From JAFARZ01 sp035651595 (lineage in GTDB: Bacteria; Actinomycetota; Actinomycetes; Streptosporangiales; Streptosporangiaceae): a DNA stretch of 57,836 bases. Below, piece by piece: positions 50,925-56,406 of the stretch. The stretch lies in the NCBI GenBank assembly GCA_035651595.1, contig DASRFJ010000269.1, positions 1-57,836 on the forward strand, given 5' to 3'. A program made the translations under genes and the position numbers. The notes beneath the pieces are model-generated. The model was not told the origin of the DNA, ran no database searches, and saw only the letters and a program-made list of their open reading frames with translations. Numbering within the stretch: position 1 is the stretch's first letter; every line of letters begins with the position of its first letter.

Positions 50925-51305
50925 ATGCATCGCAGCCGGCTGATCGGGATCCTCATCGACACGCCTGCCGCACAGGCCGGCGCCGCGGTGGACTTCTGGT
51001 CCGCGGCACTGGGCGTCTCGGCTCGGCCCGCGCCTGGCGAAGAGCAGTTCACCGTCCTGAGCCGCGCCGTCCCAGGTTTGTTCACCGTCGTCCAGGCCGT
51101 CGATGGCGCGCCGCGCTACCACCTCGACATCGAGACCGACGACCTGGCGGCGGAGGTCGCCCGGCTGGCAGCGCTGGGCGCGGAGCCGGTCTCCCGCTGG
51201 CAGGACGCGCACACGTTGCGCGCCCCCGGCGGCCACCTGTTCTGCATCGTGCCCGTGCATAGCGATCCCGAGACGTTCGCCCGCTCGGCTCGGACCTGGC
51301 GGTGA
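50925..51305 (+). CDS. VOC family protein (glyoxalase-like)
   Basis: 126 residues from ATG 50925. Pattern of a short VOC domain: LIGILIDTPAAQAGAAVDFW, then RYHLDIETDDLAAEVARLAA and the ending APGGHLFCIVPV. Such single-domain proteins are often annotated glyoxalase-like; no metal triad can be confirmed. Convergent with the GNAT gene, 2 bp apart. Confidence 0.85.
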   Translation: MHRSRLIGILIDTPAAQAGAAVDFWSAALGVSARPAPGEEQFTVLSRAVPGLFTVVQAVDGAPRYHLDIETDDLAAEVARLAALGAEPVSRWQDAHTLRAPGGHLFCIVPVHSDPETFARSARTWR

Positions 51306-51307
51306 GG

Positions 51308-52021
51308 TCACTGCCGTGCCCAGATGCGGAGCGTGCCCAGAACGTGGAAGCCGGCCAGCCGCGCCGCCGCCAGGCTGGCTCCCTGCTCATAGCCGACGAT
51401 CGGCAGGTGCGGGTACAGGTCTGCCAGTGCCCGCCGCATGCCGGTCCATAGCTGGTCCTGGGGAGACCCGGTGCTGAACAGGTTGGCGACTCCGGCCGCG
51501 CCGTCGGCGGCGTAGACGATGGCGCCGGCCTCGATCGTTCGTTCCCGGCCGGAGGCCAGCACGCTACAGCGCGGGTCGGCCAGCAGGCCCGGCTGGAACA
51601 GGGGACTTTCGCTGCTGTCGCCGCCGGACCATGCCGTCTCCCAGGCAGTCAGTTCACCGGGGTCCGTGATCTTGCCGAACGACAGGCCGCCATCCGGCGG
51701 CTCCTCCTGCACATCCGGCCCGGGCTCGGAGACGATCCAGCTGCCTTCGGCCACTAGCCGGAAGCCCGCCGGGGCCAGATCCAGCCGGGCGAAGCTGTCC
51801 TTGACGGCAAACGGCTGGTCCGGGGCCGCGGCCGCGAGCACTTCCGGCGCGGTAACCTCCGGGTCCAAGGTGATCGCGTTCGGGTAGAACCGCAGGCGGT
51901 GCCGAGTACTGGCCCACAGATGGGTACTGAACGTCCCCGGGTACCCGTGCGACCGGCAGACCGCATCGCACCAGGACGCGTTGTTGGCCACGGCAGCGCC
52001 GAGCAGCCCCGTGCTGTGCAT
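51308..52021 (-). CDS. GNAT-like acetyltransferase
   Basis: 237 residues. AGGAGGTGAGGTGG directly before ATG 52021 is a very strong ribosome site. The C-terminal 90 residues have the GNAT outline: AGAIVYAADGAAGVANLF, then a helix and GYEQGASLAAARLAGFHVLG, where the last strand binds acetyl-CoA. The canonical R-x-x-G-x-G/A loop is replaced by a shorter STGSPQD, so activity may differ. Substrate unknown. Confidence 0.78.
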   Translation of the reverse strand: MHSTGLLGAAVANNASWCDAVCRSHGYPGTFSTHLWASTRHRLRFYPNAITLDPEVTAPEVLAAAAPDQPFAVKDSFARLDLAPAGFRLVAEGSWIVSEPGPDVQEEPPDGGLSFGKITDPGELTAWETAWSGGDSSESPLFQPGLLADPRCSVLASGRERTIEAGAIVYAADGAAGVANLFSTGSPQDQLWTGMRRALADLYPHLPIVGYEQGASLAAARLAGFHVLGTLRIWARQ

Positions 52022-52324
52022 ACCACCTCACCTCCTGGGACGCGCGATTTCTTGAGTATCCGCTCCGGCTTTGAAGGGCGGTAATCATCGCCTGGACTGG
52101 AACGGCGGCATCTGCAAGGTCGGGGCGGTCCGGTCCAGGGCCTGGATCTGGGACTTCTCGTCCACGCACAGGACCAGCCCTCCAAACCAAAGGTGTATAA
52201 AAATCTTCGGTTGGAGCTACTTGGTGATCGCTTTTATTCGCGCAATTATGCCGGTACGGCTGCCTCGCTAAGCGGCCCAAGGAGCGTCAGTCATTCTCGC
52301 TTTCCACAGGGTGCGCCTTTGCTG
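52022..52324. other. Gene-free stretch with transposase relic
   Basis: 303 bp with a lower-GC middle (52185-52250). It holds only the IS630-type fragment and short AT-rich DNA upstream of nothing recognisable; no intact reading frame fits. Confidence 0.6.
52085..52191 (-). pseudogene. IS630-family transposase fragment
   Basis: About 32 codons on the minus strand read LVLCVDEKSQIQALDRTAP followed by T-L-Q-M-P-P and a stop at 52085. The VDEKSQIQALDRT block is the hallmark of IS630-type DDE transposases, containing one catalytic Asp. No other part of the transposase or terminal repeats is present, so it is a dead remnant. Confidence 0.8.
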
Positions 52325-52594
52325 TTAGCTAGCGTCCAGGCAGGACGAAACCGCTTCGGCGGTGTATGACCCAGCACTCCCGTCCACATAGTACTCGGGA
52401 GGCAGGCTGCAACCGCGGTAATTTGATATCAGATCGCGCTTGGCCGCCATTTCGGCCGCCGCGACGGTAGACCCCGAGCCGTACCCGGTGCCGATAATGC
52501 GTGCCGAGGCGGTTGCCGCGCCAGCGATCGACACGGTCGTGATCAGCGCTGCTACGGTAAGCGCTGGAATTAGTTTCTTGCATACGAAGGACAA
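52325..52594 (-). CDS. Small secreted protein (89 residues), function unknown
   Basis: Starts at TTG 52594, fixed by AGGAG 7 nt upstream. N-terminal signal peptide with KK, a hydrophobic core (ALTVAALITTVSIAGAATAS) and likely cleavage near residue 31. The mature part of about 58 residues contains GTGYGSGSTVAAAEMAAKRD and two Cys (about positions 62 and 85) that may pair. It lies in the same direction behind the XRE-TPR regulator gene but has its own 177-bp upstream region with TTGACT boxes and a second dyad. Confidence 0.8.
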   Translation of the reverse strand: MSFVCKKLIPALTVAALITTVSIAGAATASARIIGTGYGSGSTVAAAEMAAKRDLISNYRGCSLPPEYYVDGSAGSYTAEAVSSCLDAS

Positions 52595-52616
52595 TTGTCC
52601 GCTCCTTTGCTGAACT

Positions 52617-52622
52617 AGGATA
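52617..52622 (-). promoter_or_regulatory. Candidate -10 box of the small secreted protein gene
   Basis: TATCCT on the minus strand, 23 bp before the TTG start, with the Shine-Dalgarno sequence in between. A matching -35 box is not obvious. Confidence 0.35.
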
Positions 52623-52650
52623 CCCGCGACGGGTCCACTTGTCCTCGAAT

Positions 52651-52673
52651 ATGGTCCAGGCTTAATGGACCAT
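52651..52673. promoter_or_regulatory. Dyad upstream of the small secreted protein gene
   Basis: Perfect 8-bp arms ATGGTCCA and TGGACCAT with a 7-bp spacer, 57 bp before the start codon. A repressor- or activator-type operator is the likely meaning; the cognate factor is unknown. Confidence 0.5.
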
Positions 52674-52715
52674 GAATTCCTACCTGATCCTGAGTGTCGC
52701 TTCGATGACCCATCT

Positions 52716-52753
52716 AGTCAATAGATTGACTCTGAGGATTTCACCCAGTCAAC
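52716..52753. promoter_or_regulatory. TTGACT-box cluster downstream of the XRE-TPR gene
   Basis: AGTCAATAGATTGACT (52716-52731) is a perfect dyad with a 2-bp centre. A third half-site, AGTCAAC, follows at 52747-52753. The same half-site occurs twice at 54070-54085 in the promoter region of the XRE-TPR regulator and the peptide gene. It could therefore be the binding site of that regulator, linking the small secreted protein gene to it. Confidence 0.5.
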
Positions 52754-52771
52754 TCAGGCGAGCGACCGGCG

Positions 52772-54079
52772 TCAGCGGTGCCGCTGCCAGCGTGGTTCGC
52801 TGATGTTCATGGCACGCGCGGCGCTGTCGTAGGCGGCGATGGCTTCGCCGAGCTCGCCCGCGTCGGTGAGCGCGCGGGCGAGTTCGACCCAGGTGCGTGC
52901 GGCATGCCTGCTGGCACCCAGCCGGCCGAGCACGGTGGCTGCCTCGGTGAACAGCGCGCGGGCTGTCTCCTGGTCTCCGGCGGCGGTGCGGGCGACGGCG
53001 AGGGCAGTGCCGGCCCGGGCAAACTCCATCTGCGCGGTCGGCCCGAGCAACCTGCGCGCGTTCTCGGCAGCCTCGATCGCCTGTCGCACCTCGTCGCGGG
53101 CAAGGTGCGCGTAACACAGCTCGGTGAACACGTAGGCCTTGTCCACCGGGTCCGCTGCCTCGGCGAGTTCGCCGAGCGCCTCGGTGAGGCTGTCGAAGGC
53201 CTCGCTAACGCGGGGCGGGTCGCAGCGCAGCAAGAGGTAGCCACGTGCGCACAGCAGCCTGCCGACGTACCGGCGGACATCGCTGCCCTGGAAGGCGCGC
53301 AAAGCCTCCTCGGACAGCTCGAGCGCCTCCTGGTAACGGCCGCGCTCATGGGCGATCATGCTGGCGTTCCACAAGATCGCGCCGCGGGCGGTCGGCGACC
53401 GCACCGCGGTGGCTCGCGCCAGGCCCTCGTCGAGCAGCCGTTCGGCCTCGCGCAGATCCCCGAGCTCGAACCAGACGCCGGCCACCGTCGCGATCAAGTG
53501 GATCGACAGCTCTGAGTCACGCGCCTGCGCGGCATCGAACTCAGCCAGCGCGGTTCGGCCCACGTCAGCGGCCCGGACCAGCTCACCCAGCTCGTACAGG
53601 CAGCGGCACCAGCCCAGATATGCCTCCAGCGACGCCTCGTTCGCCGGATCAGTCGCGCCCAGGCGCGCGCAGCGCTCAAATGCGGCGGCAGCCTCGGTTA
53701 GCCGGCCAGTACGCTGCAGCGCCTTGGCAAGTCCGATCCGGGCACGGCGCGCCAGCGCGGAATCATTCTCCCCGGCAGCGAGCACCCGCTCGTAACGTTC
53801 CAGCGCACCCGCAGGCTGTCCGGTGGTCAGCGCCAGGTCTGCCTGGGCCAGCAGGAGCGCCAGCGGTTCATCCGGGCCTGCCGGGCCGGTCAGCTCGCTG
53901 GCATCGCACGAGAGGGCGTCAGCGAGTATGCGGATGGTCTCCATGGTCGGCTGGCGCTTGCCAGCTTCCAGCAGCGACACATAGCTCGCCGACAGGCTCT
54001 CGCCCGCCAGCTCGCGCTGCGTCATGCCGCTGGCCGTGCGCCGTTGCCGCAGCCGGTGAGCAAAGTCCGATTGACTCAC
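52772..54079 (-). CDS. XRE-type helix-turn-helix regulator with TPR-repeat domain (RRNPP-like)
   Basis: 435 residues from GTG 54079. Residues 1-65 are a classical XRE helix-turn-helix (RLRQRRTASGMTQRELAG, ASYVSLLEAGKRQPTMETI). From about 70 to 430 runs a superhelix of about nine TPR-like helical pairs (for example QPAGALERYERVLAAGENDS, GRYQEALELSEEALRAFQ). This two-domain plan is that of peptide-responsive RRNPP regulators (PlcR, Rgg, NprR), but it also occurs in peptide-independent actinomycete proteins. A divergent 50-residue secreted peptide gene starts 116 bp away, which supports a peptide-sensing role. Confidence 0.88.
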   Translation of the reverse strand: MSQSDFAHRLRQRRTASGMTQRELAGESLSASYVSLLEAGKRQPTMETIRILADALSCDASELTGPAGPDEPLALLLAQADLALTTGQPAGALERYERVLAAGENDSALARRARIGLAKALQRTGRLTEAAAAFERCARLGATDPANEASLEAYLGWCRCLYELGELVRAADVGRTALAEFDAAQARDSELSIHLIATVAGVWFELGDLREAERLLDEGLARATAVRSPTARGAILWNASMIAHERGRYQEALELSEEALRAFQGSDVRRYVGRLLCARGYLLLRCDPPRVSEAFDSLTEALGELAEAADPVDKAYVFTELCYAHLARDEVRQAIEAAENARRLLGPTAQMEFARAGTALAVARTAAGDQETARALFTEAATVLGRLGASRHAARTWVELARALTDAGELGEAIAAYDSAARAMNISEPRWQRHR

Positions 54080-54108
54080 TTGACCCTGAGATATGACGGA
54101 GTTACGTT
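54080..54108 (+). promoter_or_regulatory. Promoter of the secreted peptide gene
   Basis: -35 TTGACC (54080-54085), 17-bp spacer, -10 TACGTT (54103-54108), a good housekeeping-type promoter. The -35 box is also part of a TTGACT/TTGACC pair spaced 9 bp apart that overlaps the start codon of the divergent regulator gene. A factor bound there would affect both promoters. Confidence 0.6.
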
Positions 54109-54194
54109 GAGGCCGATCCTAACCGGAAAGGGCGCGCAACCCGCATCCGGCGCACCTGACGCCCCATCCGGCCCAGCCGAGAAGGGTGTTTGCC

Positions 54195-54347
54195 ATGCTC
54201 CAGGTGACACGCCGCACGGTGGCGACCCTGCTAATTCTTGTCGCGGCCCTGGCAGGCTCTTTGGGCCTGGTCGGCCTGACCGCGCAGGCCGGCTCTGTCT
54301 CCGCTCACGCACTCGCCGGCGGACCGTTCTGCTGCGGGCAGCAGTAA
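54195..54347 (+). CDS. Small secreted peptide (50 residues), putative signalling pre-peptide
   Basis: ATG 54195 with AAGGG 8 nt upstream, ending TAA 54347. The product has a basic start (TRRT), one hydrophobic segment (about residues 10-28, ATLLILVAALAGSLGLVGL), an Ala/Ser stretch with signal-peptidase-like sites (AQA, SAHA) and the polar tail AGGPFCCGQQ. Cleavage after SAHA or a later site would release a 7-12 residue peptide with vicinal cysteines. No homologue is recognised. Position, promoter and size fit a peptide pheromone gene paired with the adjacent XRE-TPR regulator; this is inference. Confidence 0.65.
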   Translation: MLQVTRRTVATLLILVAALAGSLGLVGLTAQAGSVSAHALAGGPFCCGQQ

Positions 54348-54360
54348 CTGGTTTTTACCG

Positions 54361-55398
54361 TCACATGCCGGTGAGGTCGAGCAACGTGAGGAGCAGGTAG
54401 CTGTTGATCTCGCGCCGGAGGTGCTGGTCGTCTCCGCCGAGACTGGGGTGGACGCTGCTGCCGCTGCCGCCGGGTCCGGCGACTTCGATGCGCAGTTCCC
54501 TTTTACGGAAAGTGTGCGGTCGCCGCAACCATGCGCCGACTGAGCCCCTCGGCGTGCTCAGCGACGCCGCGCCGCTCGCCATCAAGTCATCAGTGAGCTG
54601 GTCCGCCCAGGCGGTGACCCAGTCCTCGACACGGCTGACCGGGTCCTCCGGCGCGGCCGGAAGTGCCTCGATCCTGTCATCGGCGAGTATCGCGTCGATC
54701 ATCCCGCGGGGGCCGCCCACGTAGGTCCACGGGAGGTCGATCTCGGTGGCCACGCACCAGGCACGATCAGCGGGCCACCAGAGGTTCGGGCACTGCCCCC
54801 ATGTTCCCTCCAGGCGGGCGAGATCGGCGACGGCCTCGGCGGGTCCCCGGTAGAGAAGGTAGTCCCGATGCGGCAGGCGCACCCGCGGCCCCTCGCGCAC
54901 CGGCCCGGGCACCGGGTCCGGGCTGGGCGCGGTGATGGTCTCGTGTGGTTCCCCGGCCGCGGTCAAGACCGCGGCCGTGCCGGTGTTGTCCCACCCGAAC
55001 CCGTCCCACACGCAGAACCAGCAATCCTCCGGCGTGGCCGTCCAATCCCGTGCGACCGCGGCGAGGACTTCGGCGTCCGGCACGTAGAGGCTGCCCTCCT
55101 GCGGGGTCTGGCCGATGTACGGGCACGGCACGCCCGGGTCTGTCGGCGGCAACGCTATCGAGTGGAACTGCGCGTCCCTGCCGAGCGGCATCCCGCTCCA
55201 TGCGGCCACATCAGCCCAGCGGACCAGGCGATCCCCGCTGTCGGAGGTTTCGGCAGGGTGCAGCACCCGTGCGTAGGCCTCGAACCCGGCCGGTACGACG
55301 ATCGTGGCGAGGTACTCGCCCTCCCACGGCGCCAAGCGCGGCGCGATCCAGTCAGCCTGGTGCACGTCGGTGCTCCACCGTAGTGTGTTACTGCCCAT
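54361..55398 (-). CDS. Hypothetical actinomycete protein, function unknown
   Basis: 345 residues from ATG 55398 (an upstream extension to 55443 would overlap the small membrane protein gene). The body is rich in Trp, Asp and Pro with few hydrophobic stretches, so it is cytosolic. Recognisable landmarks are DWIAPRLAPWEGEYLATIV near the start, CWFCVWDGFGWDN in the middle and LWWPADRAWCVATEIDLPWT. Such proteins occur widely in actinomycetes as unnamed products. Convergent with the peptide gene (13 bp apart). Confidence 0.75.
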   Translation of the reverse strand: MGSNTLRWSTDVHQADWIAPRLAPWEGEYLATIVVPAGFEAYARVLHPAETSDSGDRLVRWADVAAWSGMPLGRDAQFHSIALPPTDPGVPCPYIGQTPQEGSLYVPDAEVLAAVARDWTATPEDCWFCVWDGFGWDNTGTAAVLTAAGEPHETITAPSPDPVPGPVREGPRVRLPHRDYLLYRGPAEAVADLARLEGTWGQCPNLWWPADRAWCVATEIDLPWTYVGGPRGMIDAILADDRIEALPAAPEDPVSRVEDWVTAWADQLTDDLMASGAASLSTPRGSVGAWLRRPHTFRKRELRIEVAGPGGSGSSVHPSLGGDDQHLRREINSYLLLTLLDLTGM

Positions 55399-55405
55399 AT
55401 GAGCA

Positions 55406-55552
55406 TTATCGCGAGCGGCGAGGCCAGAACTTGACCAGTGCAATGATCGCGATGGCCAACAGCAGCCAGGGCGAGAACAGGAAATGCAGGGCGATGCCGA
55501 GGACGGTCAGTGCCAGGAAGGCGACGAGGACAAGGACGATGATCGCGAGCAT
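55406..55552 (-). CDS. Small membrane protein (48 residues)
   Basis: ATG 55552 with GGAGA upstream, stop at 55406. Two hydrophobic helices (about 2-22 and 27-40, AIIVLVLVAFLALTVLGI and SPWLLLAIAIIALV) separated by a short turn and ended by a basic tail WPRRSR. Small hydrophobic proteins of this kind are common in actinobacteria; no function is assigned. Confidence 0.6.
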   Translation of the reverse strand: MLAIIVLVLVAFLALTVLGIALHFLFSPWLLLAIAIIALVKFWPRRSR

Positions 55553-55689
55553 GTTAATCGGTCTCCGTTTAACGTCGGACTTTGCTTGACTTCAAGCCTG
55601 CCGCGACCCACGGCCGCCGTCGATCGGGATCAGCCCGGCTCGCACCCCGATGTGCCACCGTAAGGCATCGGGATCATCCCTGACTCGGC

Positions 55690-55825
55690 CACTAGGGGGC
55701 CACGTTAGTGATCCGTGTGACTCAAGAGACGCACAGAGAGTGTCTTTCGTGTTGAAAAAGGGCTTCCTGTTGAGAAAGGCGCCAGATCTGCACCCTTTTC
55801 CAACATGAAGCACTTTTCTCACATG
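55690..55825. repeat. Palindromic repeat element, copy B (four TGTTGAAAAAGG-type units)
   Basis: Lies in the gene-free stretch 55553-55937. The inverted repeat at 55749-55825 contains TGTTGAAAAAGG and TGTTGAGAAAGG, then TGTTGGAAAAGG and TGTGAGAAAAG on the minus strand, around a spacer CGCCAGATCTGC. Its plan, spacing and part of the upstream flank (CACGTTAGT...GTGTGAC) match copy A at 204-306 about 55 kb away. Confidence 0.75.
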
Positions 55826-55937
55826 GAAAGCGTGGCGCCGCGCCCAGGAAACGGTGCATGTCATGAAATGTCGGGCACGGGGAGCCGCGGTTCGTGGGGC
55901 GCGGTTCGTGGGGCGCGGTTCGTGGGCGCTTTGGGAG

Positions 55938-56384
55938 CTATACGGAAAGCTCGGCGAGGTGGTCCATTAGGCGGCTGGCTAGTCGCAGGACGCCCAGCTC
56001 GGTGTCGCTGAGGTGCTTCAGGGCGGTGGCCAGCCACTCGTCGCGGGCGGCCATGTCGCGGCGGAGCGCCTCTCGTCCTTCGGGCGTGATCTGAAGCAAA
56101 ATCTGACGATGGTCGTGCTCGTCGCGCGTCCGGGTGATCAGGCCGTCGCGAGCCAGTTCGGCGAGCAGCCGGGTCAGCGACTGCGGCCGCTGGTTCCCGG
56201 CCGCCGCCAGTGCCCCCGCCGTGACCGTCTCCTGCCTGTTCAGGTCCACGAGAACGCCCAGCTTGCCGAGGCTCAGCTCGCGGACCGGGCGTTCGGCGCG
56301 CAGCCGGCGGGCCAGGCGGGTGGCGCCCTGCCGGATTTCCACGGCCGCGTCGGCCAGCTCGACCGGTTCCTCGATGGTGCGCAT
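55938..56384 (-). CDS. MarR family transcriptional regulator
   Basis: 148 residues. Winged helix with TVTAGALAAAGNQRPQSLTR (recognition region) and the wing DGLITRTRDEHDHRQ; the family's C-terminal dimer helices follow. Divergent from the FUSC gene with only 21 bp between the two start codons, and a dyad sits in that space. It probably represses itself and FUSC. Confidence 0.9.
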   Translation of the reverse strand: MRTIEEPVELADAAVEIRQGATRLARRLRAERPVRELSLGKLGVLVDLNRQETVTAGALAAAGNQRPQSLTRLLAELARDGLITRTRDEHDHRQILLQITPEGREALRRDMAARDEWLATALKHLSDTELGVLRLASRLMDHLAELSV

Positions 56385-56386
56385 AG

Positions 56387-56406
56387 TAGTAAGATATCAC
56401 TTACTA
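56387..56406. promoter_or_regulatory. Shared MarR operator over the FUSC start codon
   Basis: Perfect 7-bp arms TAGTAAG and CTTACTA with a 6-bp spacer (ATATCA). The right arm reaches the A of the FUSC ATG (56406) and the left arm starts 3 bp from the MarR start codon. Neither gene has a ribosome site, so both messages are probably leaderless with -10 boxes inside this dyad. Confidence 0.6.

Noticed and set aside
54044..54400. 118-codon frame overlapping the secreted peptide gene
   Set aside because: Starts inside the XRE gene, has no ribosome site, and runs in a different frame from the well-formed 50-codon ORF with signal peptide.
55592..55864. 90-codon minus-strand frame in the palindromic repeat copy B
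   Set aside because: Consists of repeat sequence and has no ribosome site; copy A does not encode a matching peptide.
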